A program made the position numbers and the translations under genes. This document shows positions 51,681-60,659 of a stretch of DNA of 64,000 bases, one piece after another. Under the pieces are notes generated by a model. That model saw only the letters and a program-made list of their open reading frames with translations, was not told where the DNA came from and did no database searches. How positions within the stretch are numbered: position 1 is the stretch's first letter; every line of letters starts with the position of its first letter. Origin of the DNA: Halodesulfovibrio marinisediminis DSM 17456 (GTDB lineage: Bacteria; Desulfobacterota; Desulfovibrionia; Desulfovibrionales; Desulfovibrionaceae); the NCBI RefSeq assembly GCF_900129975.1, contig NZ_FSRG01000004.1, forward strand, positions 62,001-126,000, read 5' to 3'.

Positions 51681-52409
51681 TTATACATAGCGTCCAAGAC
51701 GCTGGGTTGTTTTAATCAGAATTTCTACTCGTCTATTTTGTGCGCGTCCGTACTCAGTAGCATTGGACTCGAGGGGCTTGTCAGCACCGTAGCCGCTTAC
51801 GGAGAAACGTTCCGGCTTAAGACCCTGTGTCAAAAAGAATTCAAGTACAGCCATCGCCCTTTTTCCGGAAAGCGGGTAGTTAGCAGCATTGTTACGTCCT
51901 GTATTATCTGCGTGACCGGAAATGTTCGTATCTGCTGAAGTGTATTGCAGCATCAGCACTACTTGTGAGAGCAGTTTTTTTGCGGAAGGAGTAAGCTGGT
52001 AACTGCCCGGTGCGAACACAAGATCATTTGTGAGGGCGATTGCCAAACCTTCCGGCTTTTGCAGGATGCGTAAGTTACGATCCAGCGTGCTCATATCAAT
52101 ATCCGGTGGAAGAACATCCTCCGGAAATAACAAGTCTTTAATTCTGTCTCTCTGCTCGAAAGCAGTTTTTGGGTCGGAAACCAGTTCAACAATAAGCTTG
52201 ATACGTTGTGGTATGCGCCCTGAACCGTGGTAATTGATAACCCCTAACCCGCGTTCAAACGGGTTAATTTCAACCAGCATAGTCCTATCCATGGAAGACA
52301 TGCTGAGGATAAGTACAAAGAATGTGAGCAACAATGTCACAAGGTCAGAGAAGGTTACCAGCCACGCGGGGATTCCTTCTGGCTCTTCTTGCTTTTTTTT
52401 ACGTGCCAT
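51681..52409 (-). CDS. MotB/OmpA-type stator protein, second copy
   Basis: A 242-residue MotB-like protein. The N-terminal IPAWLVTFSDLVTLLLTFFV has the membrane aspartate (SD) that carries ions, and the C-terminal OmpA domain binds peptidoglycan (NISGHADNTGRNNAANYPLS, RFSVSGYGADKP). It lies three bases after the other motB-like gene. Both have an intact aspartate, so both could work with the single MotA, perhaps as a heterodimer or under different conditions. Confidence 0.88.
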   Translation of the reverse strand: MARKKKQEEPEGIPAWLVTFSDLVTLLLTFFVLILSMSSMDRTMLVEINPFERGLGVINYHGSGRIPQRIKLIVELVSDPKTAFEQRDRIKDLLFPEDVLPPDIDMSTLDRNLRILQKPEGLAIALTNDLVFAPGSYQLTPSAKKLLSQVVLMLQYTSADTNISGHADNTGRNNAANYPLSGKRAMAVLEFFLTQGLKPERFSVSGYGADKPLESNATEYGRAQNRRVEILIKTTQRLGRYV

Positions 52410-52412
52410 GCC

Positions 52413-53282
52413 TTATACTCCATCCTGTGTTGAACCGGATGCACTGGAAAGATTACTTCCACCTTCGTTCACGCTAAGATCGAACTTGAAGTCTTTAAAT
52501 TCAAATTCATTTTTCTTCTTAGGCGCTTCCTTGGTGAGCTCTTCCAGTTTTTTGATCCACTGCATATTGCGTTTATCCAACACAATATCTACGCGCCTGT
52601 TCTTCTTTCTGCCCTTTGGTGTGTTGTCATTCCAACGTGGGTGATAGTTGCCAAACGCTTCTACCATCATCTGTTCTGTAGGAATTCCACGCCCCTTAAG
52701 GTAGCTGTAGATGCTCATAACGCGCATAAATGAGAGGTTCCATGTCGGTGAAAGCTCTGAATCACGTGTAAAGGAAACTTCATAGTCCTTACCGGCCTCA
52801 TCGCGTAGGCTTGATGTGTGACCGGCAAGCAGTAGCGGGTGCTTAATTCGTAGTATCCATGGCATGATACGGTTAAGCAGTATGATACCTTTAGCGCTTA
52901 ACTGTGTAGTGCCCGGCTGGAACAGCACATCTTCACTGATAGAAAAGATTTGGACATACTGGTTTTCCTGAAAGTTCAAGTCTTCCTTGTCATCCTCCCA
53001 CAACAGATCTTTCAGTGGAGAAAGGTCGTTTGTGGCGAGATCCATAGGCCCCGGGTCAACAACGCGATCAATATTTTTTTGAGTGGCAGGGTTAAAGTTC
53101 CCACGCCCTTCACCAAATGCGCCGGTTACGGAGGTCAGGACAACCAACTTTCGTCTTTCATCTGTAACCGCCATACTTACAAGCAATACGAAGAACGTAA
53201 GCATGAGAGTCATCATATCTGAGAAGGTAATAAGCCAGGAAGCGCCACCGCCTTCGTCTTGTTTCTTTTTGCGCTTAGCCAT
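52413..53282 (-). CDS. motB: MotB-type stator protein, first copy
   Basis: A 289-residue MotB-like protein: ASWLITFSDMMTLMLTFFVL has the ion-binding aspartate. The C-terminal OmpA-like domain is less canonical (LLLAGHTSSLRDEAGKDYEV; QMMVEAFGNYHPRW) and has an extra charged tail. GGGAG precedes the ATG. It directly follows motA by 34 bases and precedes the second MotB-type gene. Confidence 0.88.
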   Translation of the reverse strand: MAKRKKKQDEGGGASWLITFSDMMTLMLTFFVLLVSMAVTDERRKLVVLTSVTGAFGEGRGNFNPATQKNIDRVVDPGPMDLATNDLSPLKDLLWEDDKEDLNFQENQYVQIFSISEDVLFQPGTTQLSAKGIILLNRIMPWILRIKHPLLLAGHTSSLRDEAGKDYEVSFTRDSELSPTWNLSFMRVMSIYSYLKGRGIPTEQMMVEAFGNYHPRWNDNTPKGRKKNRRVDIVLDKRNMQWIKKLEELTKEAPKKKNEFEFKDFKFDLSVNEGGSNLSSASGSTQDGV

Positions 53283-53316
53283 TATGTACTCCCGTTACCA
53301 TGAAGTATGGGAGTTG

Positions 53317-54078
53317 CTACGCAGCATCAGCGCGATCGCTGATAGCTTGATAACAAGAGAGTTTTTCTTGAATAATACGCGGGTTTTCACCACGGGAAAT
53401 TGCAAGCACACCTTCGAGCTGCATTTCTTTAATACGGATCTCAGAGTTACTACGGGATTTAAGCTTACCGGCCATAGGAATGAACACCAGGTTAGCAAGG
53501 CATGCTCCGTAGAAAGTGGTGATAAGAGCTACCGCCATCGCTGGACCAATTGAACTTGGATCGTTCATTGTTTGCAGCATTTGAACCAGACCGATAACTG
53601 TACCGATCATACCCAGAGCCGGTGCATATTCACCGAATGATTTTAGAATATCTTGCCCATCGCTATGGCGGGCTTCTGTATTGGCAATCTCAGACTCGAG
53701 GATTTCTTGAATAGCCTGCGGCTCAAGACCGTCGACTGTCAGTTGCAACCCTTTTTTGAGGTAAGGATCGTCGATGCCGTTGATGATCGGCTCGAGAGAA
53801 AGAATACCTTCTCTACGTGCACGGTCAGCGTAGTCTTTGAACTGATCAATAGTTTCCTGTGCTGACAACTCTTCAGCAAAAAGTGTTTTTTTGAAAACAC
53901 TCATTACGGAAATAACGCGTTTAAGCGGGTAGTTTACAAGAGTTGCACCAATGGTTCCGCCAAGAACAATAAGTAATGACGGGACGGAAATAAAGATGAG
54001 AAGACTGCCACCCATCATGATAGCAGAGAGAACCAAACCGAAGGAAATTACTATCCCGAGAACCGTTGCCAAATCCAT
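53317..54078 (-). CDS. motA: Flagellar motor stator protein MotA
   Basis: A 253-residue four-helix MotA/PomA-type protein. Membrane segments lie near residues 5-25, 28-48, 145-168 and 178-200. The signatures are PSLLIVLGGTIGATLVNYP, GEYAPALGMIGTVIGLVQML and MAVALITTFYGACLANLVF, with charged cytoplasmic residues between. It is the first gene of motA-motB-motB2-fliLNOPQ. Ion choice (H+ or Na+) cannot be read with certainty. Confidence 0.93.
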   Translation of the reverse strand: MDLATVLGIVISFGLVLSAIMMGGSLLIFISVPSLLIVLGGTIGATLVNYPLKRVISVMSVFKKTLFAEELSAQETIDQFKDYADRARREGILSLEPIINGIDDPYLKKGLQLTVDGLEPQAIQEILESEIANTEARHSDGQDILKSFGEYAPALGMIGTVIGLVQMLQTMNDPSSIGPAMAVALITTFYGACLANLVFIPMAGKLKSRSNSEIRIKEMQLEGVLAISRGENPRIIQEKLSCYQAISDRADAA

Positions 54079-54099
54079 AGAATGCTCTTTTTTCGCGTG

Positions 54100-54834
54100 T
54101 TAGTAAGGACGCGGGCCGAAAATTTCTGTCCCAATACGTACAAATGTTGCGCCTTCTTCAATTGCCTGCACGTAATCCTGAGTCATTCCCATGGAGAGGT
54201 GTTCCATAGGGATGCCGATGCGGGTTACAAGCTCATCGCGCAGTTCACGCAATTCACTGAAGAAAGGACGTGCTTCTTCTGCAACACAAGATGCTGGTGG
54301 CATTCCCATTAAGCCGCGAACACGCAGTTGTGGAAGTGCTGCTACCTGTTCAGCAAATTCAAAAAGTCCGTCTTTATCAACGCCGGACTTTTGTGCTTCA
54401 TCGCCAATGTTAACTTGAAGCAGAATATCCTGAACTTTTCTTTCACCGTCCAAACCGGAAACGGGAAGCATCTCCATGCGTTTTTGCAGTTTCTGTGCCA
54501 AGCTGAGTCTGTCGATGGAATGGATCAGAGCAAATTTTCCTGCAACATCCTTGGCTTTTTTGGATTGCAAATGGCCGATAAAGTGCCAGTTTATGGTAAG
54601 ATCAGCCAGTTCTTCCTGCTTAGCGAGCGCTTCTTGTACGTAGTTTTCGCCAAAATCTAAGTGTCCGTGTTTGTTAAGTATTCTTATCGCTTCGGCAGGA
54701 TGGCGTTTGGATACGGCAATAAGTTTTACGTCTTCAGGATTACGTCCTGCTTTGCGGGCAGCATCCGCTACTTTTTCTACGACAGCATCATAACGGGCAA
54801 TAATTGCAGCGCTGTCAACATGACATTCATTCAT
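54100..54834 (-). CDS. PLP-binding homeostasis protein, YggS family
   Basis: A 244-residue YggS/PROSC protein, a one-domain alanine-racemase-like barrel that buffers pyridoxal phosphate. The PLP lysine is in KLIAVSKRHPAEAI, and GENYVQEALAK, NWHFIGHLQSKKAKDV and HLSMGMTQDYVQAIEEGATF are diagnostic. I chose ATG 54834 over an in-frame TTG at 54843. It is 21 bases upstream of motA on the same strand, so some readthrough into the motor operon is possible. Confidence 0.93.
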   Translation of the reverse strand: MNECHVDSAAIIARYDAVVEKVADAARKAGRNPEDVKLIAVSKRHPAEAIRILNKHGHLDFGENYVQEALAKQEELADLTINWHFIGHLQSKKAKDVAGKFALIHSIDRLSLAQKLQKRMEMLPVSGLDGERKVQDILLQVNIGDEAQKSGVDKDGLFEFAEQVAALPQLRVRGLMGMPPASCVAEEARPFFSELRELRDELVTRIGIPMEHLSMGMTQDYVQAIEEGATFVRIGTEIFGPRPY

Positions 54835-54908
54835 AGTTCTCAATCCATTTTTCCGGCGGTTCTTACCCCATGCCGGTACAAGTATGTACGGGGTTTTGAC
54901 ACCCTAAT

Positions 54909-54931
54909 AAAAAAGGCGGCAAAAGCCGCCT
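54909..54931 (-). terminator. Terminator after era
   Basis: AGGCGGC (54914-54920) and GCCGCCT (54925-54931) close around AAAA; the A-run before 54914 is a T-run on the minus strand. Confidence 0.93.
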
Positions 54932-54952
54932 ATGTTCGCTGATATGAAGCAG

Positions 54953-55870
54953 CTAGGAAGAAGAGAGACCCAGTAGGCGCATAAAGCTCATGTCCTCAGT
55001 CCAACCTTCGCGTACTTTCACCCACAGTTCGAGGTGAACTTTCTGGTGCAGCATTTCCTGAAGCTCTTTACGGGCTTCAGTGCCAACCTTTTTGAGGTTC
55101 TGGCCATGCTTGCCGATAACCATAGATTTATGGCTCTTACGGGATACGTAGATAACTGCGTTTACAAAAACACGCTCACCGGTGTCATCCCATTTTTCGA
55201 TTTCAACGGCGCAGTTGTATGGAAGTTCCTGACGCAGTTCCATAAAGAGCTTTTCACGAACAACCTCGGACGCCATGAAGCGTACAGGCACAGTGGAAAG
55301 CTGATCTTCCGGGTAATGCTTTTCGCAAACAGGAAGGTGTTTCTTAATGTACTCGAGCATTGGATCAAGACCGTCTCGGCGCATTGCAGAAACAGGGAAA
55401 ACTTCTGCGTTAGGCCAAAGAGTGCTGAGCTTTTCGAGAAGCGGGAGCATTTTTGCTTTATCGCGGAATTTGTCCACTTTGTTAACAGCAACAATAACAG
55501 GACGTTTTTCGTTGAGAATAGCTTCTCTTAATGGTTCGATGTCTTTATCGAACGCACCGGGACGGTCAACGTACAGTGAACCATCCAGAACTACCAGAAC
55601 CACATCCGCGCCGCTCAGGGTATGCCATGCAGTCTGCAGTAAAATTTTGTTCATTTTACCACGAAGCTGGTGAATACCAGGAGTATCCATGAAGATAACC
55701 TGGGAATCTGGGCTGGACAGGATACCGCTGACCTGATTTCGGGTAGTTTGTGGCTTAGGGGTAACGATAGCTACTTTCTGCCCTAAGTATGCGTTAAGCA
55801 TAGTGGATTTACCCGCATTAGGAGGCCCCATCATGGCGACCCAACCGCAGCGGTGTTCTGTGTTACTCAT
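54953..55870 (-). CDS. era: GTPase Era
   Basis: Era, 305 residues, a GTPase that checks 16S rRNA 3'-end maturation. G1 is GPPNAGKST (residues 15-23), G3 DTPGIHQ, G4 NKVDKF and G5 SAMRRDG. The C-terminal KH domain contains [14 protein letters not shown]. The length is normal and all motifs are present. It is monocistronic, with a terminator just after. Confidence 0.96.
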   Translation of the reverse strand: MSNTEHRCGWVAMMGPPNAGKSTMLNAYLGQKVAIVTPKPQTTRNQVSGILSSPDSQVIFMDTPGIHQLRGKMNKILLQTAWHTLSGADVVLVVLDGSLYVDRPGAFDKDIEPLREAILNEKRPVIVAVNKVDKFRDKAKMLPLLEKLSTLWPNAEVFPVSAMRRDGLDPMLEYIKKHLPVCEKHYPEDQLSTVPVRFMASEVVREKLFMELRQELPYNCAVEIEKWDDTGERVFVNAVIYVSRKSHKSMVIGKHGQNLKKVGTEARKELQEMLHQKVHLELWVKVREGWTEDMSFMRLLGLSSS

Positions 55871-56391
55871 ATATATGTTTCTCCATCAATTTTCTGACAA
55901 AAATAGTTTGCTTAGATGTGTAATAGGACTTCGTATAAAGTCAAGAAGTCAAATTCCAATATACGCCCGTTGGGGCAATACAGCAAATGGAAGATTTAGA
56001 GAAAGCATGCGGCGAATGAGAGAGGGGAGACAAAGAAACAAGGATGCAGAATCTAGCTAGATTTTCTGCATCCCTGCTTGAGGAGACTCTCAGCCATTTC
56101 TGGCAGGAGCGTCGGACAAAGTGACATGTTGCCAAAATGTCTACTGCCCACAACAAGTGGCAGAGCCACAAGCGGAAGACGTTGTGTGCAATGTTTAGAC
56201 TGTAACGTGAAATGTGCAGGGCAGCAAATGGTATAACGCTTTTATTTATAAGAAATAGCGGGTTTTAAGATCTAAAAGTATGTAAGTACTGATAGATAGA
56301 AAGTGGATTATGAATTCTGCTTTTTTTAACATGATCTTTGAAAGTCTGATTGTAAGGGAATGAAATGGAGTGTGAGGGCTATCTACGTAAT
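55871..56391. other. Long gap upstream of era and beyond pabC; strong hairpin at 56042-56073
   Basis: No gene is supported here. GGATGCAGA (56042-56050) pairs perfectly with TCTGCATCC (56065-56073) and the interior CTAGCTAG is self-complementary, making a long hairpin. The T-content after it is modest on both strands. The rest shows the era leader side and AT-rich sequence. A small RNA is possible but unproven. Confidence 0.4.
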
Positions 56392-56460
56392 GAAAAAGGC
56401 TGTTCTTTGAAGTAAGAACAGCCTGCTATTCAAAAAAAGGGCTTCTGCCTGCCAGAAGGC
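56392..56460 (-). terminator. Two terminators after pabC
   Basis: On the minus strand the first hairpin pairs CTTCTG and CAGAAG (within 56440-56458) and runs into seven T. The second, AGGCTGTTCTT (56397-56407) with AAGAACAGCCT (56414-56424), is followed by five T. Confidence 0.82.
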
Positions 56461-56475
56461 AAAAGAAAAGTTCTG

Positions 56476-57243
56476 CTAACAGCCGCAGATTTTTTCCGTT
56501 ACAGCTTTGCAGTTGTGGTCATCCGGCATGAACATAGTGCCGTTTATGGCCGTTACCGGTCTCATCCCGATGAGTGAGTTGAGCATGTAAGCGTAGCGGA
56601 AGTTTCCAACAGAATACGAGCGTACAGAGCAGTCGTAAACAGGCAGAATAGAGCGGGCAATTTCGAGCGCAATGGACGGAAGGCGCATCTTGCCACCAGG
56701 CACGCAGAATCGTTCTCCATCTCCGAAAAGGAGCGCAGCCGTTGTAGTTTCAGTTACAAGGTTGTCGCGTGAAATGAGCACGGCATCATCGTACCCCTTT
56801 TGGATGGCAGAGCGACGCTGAAGCCAATTGTACATATAGTTCATGGTCTTGTGACCGAGCAGCGGGTGTTGAACTCCGTCGGTAACGGTGCACACACGGT
56901 AACGCTTGTCTGGCTGTGGTGTATACGGTGCGGCCGTAATGACAGGGTCAACCATATCGTTTTCATCAATCAGCGCGAAAATGTTAACTCGTGCCATTTG
57001 CTTGCTGAGCCCGCAACGCTCAAGGACGTCCATAACTATTTCAGCGTAGTCAATTGGTGGAACAATAAAGCCTAGTTTTTCCAGCGAACTTCCCATTCGG
57101 TCCAGATGTTGGTTGAAGAAGCACAGGTTTTTTCCATTGAAGAGGATTGTTTCAAAAATTCCAGCTCCAAAACGAAAAGACGGAGCAGCAATATTTTGCA
57201 CCACTCCGTCATCATGAAATTTTCCAGCTCTGTAGTAGGTCAT
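56476..57243 (-). CDS. pabC: Aminodeoxychorismate lyase-like aminotransferase class IV
   Basis: A 255-residue fold-type IV PLP enzyme that releases p-aminobenzoate and pyruvate from aminodeoxychorismate. It shows FGAGIFETILFN near the N-terminus, the PLP lysine region LLGHKTMNYMYNWLQR, and YDDAVLISRDNLVTETTTAAL. It overlaps pabB by four bases (ATGA), and that context favours PabC over a branched-chain aminotransferase or D-amino acid aminotransferase of the same fold. Confidence 0.86.
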   Translation of the reverse strand: MTYYRAGKFHDDGVVQNIAAPSFRFGAGIFETILFNGKNLCFFNQHLDRMGSSLEKLGFIVPPIDYAEIVMDVLERCGLSKQMARVNIFALIDENDMVDPVITAAPYTPQPDKRYRVCTVTDGVQHPLLGHKTMNYMYNWLQRRSAIQKGYDDAVLISRDNLVTETTTAALLFGDGERFCVPGGKMRLPSIALEIARSILPVYDCSVRSYSVGNFRYAYMLNSLIGMRPVTAINGTMFMPDDHNCKAVTEKICGC

Positions 57244-58616
57244 GTCGATAGCACCTTTCGAAACTTTTCTGCTTTAGCAATCGTTTCTTCGAATTCTAGC
57301 TCCGGCACTGAATCAATCACCAGCCCACTCCCTGCAAAATACCGGAACTTTTGTATGCCACTATGATCATGTGTAAACCATCCGGTACGAATTGCAATAC
57401 TTGAATTCATGGTGGTGGTATTTTTTATGTGGAGAAAGCTTCCACAGTACAGATCACGGCTGTGTGGCTCGAGTTTTTCGATAATTTGCATGGTGCGCAG
57501 TTTCGGACATCCGGTGATGGACCCACCCGGAAACGCGTCGAAAAGAAGATCCAGACAGGTGGAGTCTTTTTTGAGAGTGCCGCGTACTACAGAGTACATC
57601 TGCAACATATTGTCGACAGTAAAGATATCTTTGTGGCGTTCTACAGTGACTGACCCGTATTCGCAGTGCGCGGAAATATCGTTACGGATAAGGTCTACGA
57701 TCATGGAAAGTTCTGCGCTTTCTTTTGGAGACTCATGCAACTCGGCAAGCAACTCTTCGGAAAATTCATCAAATGCAAGGGTGCCTTTGATCGGCTCGGA
57801 CGTGATTAATCCGTCTTCAACGCGCAGGAAACACTCTGGTGATGTGGAAATGATCTTTGCATTTTCGGAGGAGAACCATGCATAGTATGCTGCCGGATAA
57901 TGTTGCCATAAATGCATAAAGAGCCCGACAGCATCGCACTGCTTTTTGTTGCTGCAGGTGCATGTGCTGAAGTCCTCTGGAACAGTCATGGAAAATGCTG
58001 AAGAGAGACAGAGTTGGTATGTGTCACCGCTACGAATGTGTTCAAGAACGGTTTTTACGCCGTCAATGTACTCTGCTTGGCTCATCGACGGGGTCGGCGT
58101 TGGAAATTTGGCTCGTTGAGGAAGTAAATCCGCGCAGTGAGGAGGTGTTGTGCACAAGTCTTTAAGACGTTGCACCTTGCGATGATCTGCAGTTTCAAGG
58201 GCGGAACATTCAAGTAAGCCTGTAGTAAGATTTACTGTGATGAGGATAGAATACTGACGGAAATGTCCCAGTGGCAGGTCATTTTGCTTATCAGAGGCTA
58301 TGCCGCGTTCTTTTAATCCGAATGTGTAGGCGAGGTATCCGAGAGTTTCATGGCCGGAGTCGAAACAAAAGGATTTGATTTCGTCTCTTGTTGTTTCTGG
58401 CTGAACAATAAGCTCTTTGACAGGATCTATGCCGATTATGCACATATTTGCTGAGCGGCGGAGCGGTGCGTCTTCTTCTGTAACGCCGGACAATAACATG
58501 TCAGCGTCGAAGAGTGTTGCGAATCCATTAAACAGTGCAGCAAGTTTTTGACGCTGCACCTTGCCTGCTTCAAGAAAGACCGAAAAAGCGCATTGCATGG
58601 TGAATGTACCACTCAC
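57240..58616 (-). CDS. pabB: Aminodeoxychorismate synthase component I
   Basis: A 458-residue chorismate-binding enzyme. It carries PIKGTLAF, where the lysine is the nucleophile typical of PabB rather than the PIAGT of anthranilate synthase, and the catalytic core GSVTVERHKD, GAFPGGSITGCPKLR-like block (FPGGSITGCPKLRTMQII) and FRYFAGSGLVIDS. The start is probably GTG 58616, with GGAACAGG upstream, or ATG 58598. It overlaps pabA by up to 47 bases. Confidence 0.9.
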   Translation of the reverse strand: MSGTFTMQCAFSVFLEAGKVQRQKLAALFNGFATLFDADMLLSGVTEEDAPLRRSANMCIIGIDPVKELIVQPETTRDEIKSFCFDSGHETLGYLAYTFGLKERGIASDKQNDLPLGHFRQYSILITVNLTTGLLECSALETADHRKVQRLKDLCTTPPHCADLLPQRAKFPTPTPSMSQAEYIDGVKTVLEHIRSGDTYQLCLSSAFSMTVPEDFSTCTCSNKKQCDAVGLFMHLWQHYPAAYYAWFSSENAKIISTSPECFLRVEDGLITSEPIKGTLAFDEFSEELLAELHESPKESAELSMIVDLIRNDISAHCEYGSVTVERHKDIFTVDNMLQMYSVVRGTLKKDSTCLDLLFDAFPGGSITGCPKLRTMQIIEKLEPHSRDLYCGSFLHIKNTTTMNSSIAIRTGWFTHDHSGIQKFRYFAGSGLVIDSVPELEFEETIAKAEKFRKVLST

Positions 58617-59121
58617 CCTGTTCCGTTAAAAACGATTCAGGATGGAACTGAAGCCCCATGATGGGACGGTTTTCATGTTCAATAATCATAGGAACAGATG
58701 TTCCTGATAACGTGGACGTTACTCGTAATCCTTTGCCAATGGAAGAGAGATATAAAGAATGGTAACGGGCAATGGTTCGCAGCTGCCCGTCTAATTCCAG
58801 CAAATCTGTTTTACCGTGTATACAGTCGGAAAGGCGGTCGGTGGTGCCGCCGAAGTAGTGGTTGATAATCTGCATGCCCATGCAGATCCCCAGTACTGGT
58901 TTTCCGCTTTTAAAAACAGAGTCGTACGCGCTGTATTCGACAGGATGCCCGGGACCTGGAGAAATGACAATTAGATCGTATTCGTCTAATGAGCAGGATG
59001 ATAGTGCTGCCCCGTCTTCACCATACGAAATAATGTCCGGAACGCATGATGTTGCCGTGACTAGAAGATGTTCAAGGTTTCGGGTGAAGCTGTCGTTGTT
59101 ATCTATTAATACAATGCGCAC
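58570..59121 (-). CDS. pabA: Aminodeoxychorismate/anthranilate synthase glutamine amidotransferase
   Basis: A 183-residue class I amidotransferase that supplies ammonia to PabB. It begins IVLIDNNDSFTRNLEHLL. The oxyanion region is VISPGPGHP, the nucleophilic cysteine is in VLGICMGMQIINHYFG and the His-Glu pair is in LQFHPESFLTEQG. The start is GTG behind AGGAAC. It lies between pgeF and pabB in one operon, which favours a folate role over tryptophan. Confidence 0.93.
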   Translation of the reverse strand: MRIVLIDNNDSFTRNLEHLLVTATSCVPDIISYGEDGAALSSCSLDEYDLIVISPGPGHPVEYSAYDSVFKSGKPVLGICMGMQIINHYFGGTTDRLSDCIHGKTDLLELDGQLRTIARYHSLYLSSIGKGLRVTSTLSGTSVPMIIEHENRPIMGLQFHPESFLTEQGEWYIHHAMRFFGLS

Positions 59122-59133
59122 TGTTTGTTCCTG

Positions 59134-59886
59134 TTACAAGCCTTGCTCAATCCATATTATGGCAGCCTGCCTGCCAGTGAGCTTGTCTCGACGGTAAGAA
59201 TAAAATTCGTCTTCAAGCGTTTTAGTGCAAAGGTCAAGGCCGAAAATCTGCTCCTGAGGAATGCCTGCCAGATGCAGCTGGTGTCTGGTGAGCTGCCACA
59301 GGTTCATGGTCTTTTTTTCTTTGTTGAACCATTGTACCCACTCAACACCCCATTCTTTATCAAAATTAAGAAATTGCGCTTCTGCAGGGCCAAGGCTTGG
59401 ACCGCGGACAGCAAACACGTTGGCTGGTTCAATGCCGTATTTTTCGCAGAAATTGCTTACTCCGGAAACTGGAAACGCAATACGGTTGCCCCGCCAGCCT
59501 ACATGGAGTCCGGCTATGTACTTGCCACTTTTATGGGCAAGAAGAATAGGCTGGCAGTCAGCAGTTTTGATAACAAGGGCTTTGTTTGCCTTATCGGTGG
59601 CGCTTCCGTCCGCTTCCAGTGTGGCAGGAGTTCCAGCAGGCGTTTCAGGTGGATCGAATATGAGTGTGTCGTCGTGTACTTGCTTTAATTCACACCAGGA
59701 TTGGATGCCTAGTTCCTTTTGCAGGCGTATACGGTTGTATACAACGTGCTTGGGGTTATCCCCCACATCAAGTGAGATGTTGCTGGACATGAAGGCACCA
59801 TTGCTTTCACCGCCAAGACGGTTCTGAAAGAAGCAACGAACGTTGGGAACGCCGGGAAACGCAAATTCAATTCCGGTTAAAGCCAT
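59134..59886 (-). CDS. pgeF: Peptidoglycan editing factor PgeF / multi-copper laccase-domain protein
   Basis: YfiH/PgeF family, 250 residues. It shows GGESNGAFMSSNISLDVGDN, the conserved CELKQVH, TADCQPILLAHKSGKYIAGLH-type core (KTADCQPILLAHKSGK; AGLHVGWRGN) and FAVRGPSLGPA with metal-binding His and Cys. Members remove misplaced L-Ser in cell wall precursors or act as purine nucleosidases. GAGGAGG precedes the ATG. The start overlaps the end of ygfA by ten bases. Confidence 0.9.
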   Translation of the reverse strand: MALTGIEFAFPGVPNVRCFFQNRLGGESNGAFMSSNISLDVGDNPKHVVYNRIRLQKELGIQSWCELKQVHDDTLIFDPPETPAGTPATLEADGSATDKANKALVIKTADCQPILLAHKSGKYIAGLHVGWRGNRIAFPVSGVSNFCEKYGIEPANVFAVRGPSLGPAEAQFLNFDKEWGVEWVQWFNKEKKTMNLWQLTRHQLHLAGIPQEQIFGLDLCTKTLEDEFYSYRRDKLTGRQAAIIWIEQGL

Positions 59887-60455
59887 TGCAAAGCCTCCTC
59901 AGTGCATAATGCATCCATCGCCTGATCCCATGGGTCAGATTCTAGAACAGGGACTATTTGAAAAGAATAAGCCAATCCAACAAAGGTTGCATGATTAAAA
60001 GCCGGTCTTGTTAACATCCTGTCATAGTATCCACCGCCGAATCCAAGTCGGTTTCCGTTCAAATCAAATCCGACACCGGGTACAATGACAAGTGACGGCG
60101 TAAAGTTTTTAGAATCGTAATCAATGACAGTGCAATGGCTACATGGTTCCATAATTCCGTATTTGCCTTTTTCCAGCTCGTGTTCCCCACTGCACTGAAC
60201 AAGCGACATTTGTCCTTGCTTTTCATCACATCGGGGCAGGAGTAATGTTCTGCCGGAATTCCAGATATCATTCAGGAGTAGATCAGTGCGAACCTCGTTG
60301 CGTATTGGAGAATAAATGATGACTTGTTCCGCGTTCTTCCACACATCATCAGCCATAAGATGTTGCTGTGCATGAAGGGACGCCTCTTGAACGAAAATTT
60401 CATCAAGATTTTTGCGCTGATCCAAGAGTTTTTTGCGTAATTCAGCTTTTGTCAC
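59877..60455 (-). CDS. ygfA: 5-formyltetrahydrofolate cyclo-ligase
   Basis: YgfA/MTHFS family, 192 residues from GTG 60455, which has AGGAG six bases upstream and begins VTKAELRKKLLDQRKN as the family does; the frame is open further up but without a ribosome-binding site. It shows VIIYSPIRNEVRT, RTLLLPRCDEKQG, VIVPGVGFDLNGNRLGFGGG and YYDRML, the substrate and ATP sites. It converts 5-formyl-THF to methenyl-THF. First gene of ygfA-pgeF-pabA-pabB-pabC, a folate group. The sequence upstream does not look like 6S RNA. Confidence 0.92.
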   Translation of the reverse strand: MTKAELRKKLLDQRKNLDEIFVQEASLHAQQHLMADDVWKNAEQVIIYSPIRNEVRTDLLLNDIWNSGRTLLLPRCDEKQGQMSLVQCSGEHELEKGKYGIMEPCSHCTVIDYDSKNFTPSLVIVPGVGFDLNGNRLGFGGGYYDRMLTRPAFNHATFVGLAYSFQIVPVLESDPWDQAMDALCTEEALQWL

Positions 60456-60659
60456 TGAGGGCTCCTGAAGAAAAATAAAAAAATAGGAACAGAAATTGAA
60501 ATCCTCTTCATCCGTGCGTAGCATTTGTGAGGCAGATACTCAACGGCTTACCATGAATGTGGTAATAAAAATGAGTTCAACGGTTGCAAATCATCCTTTT
60601 TAAGTCAACTATGCTTCCAGCGATAATATATTTAAATATTGTGTCTTACGGAGTTAACT

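Noticed and set aside
55034-55531. Plus-strand open frame inside era
   Set aside because: It is antisense to the GTPase and KH motifs of Era and has a shadow-like composition.
60456-60659. 6S RNA next to ygfA
   Set aside because: 6S RNA often neighbours ygfA, but the gap is too short and lacks the long bulged hairpin form.
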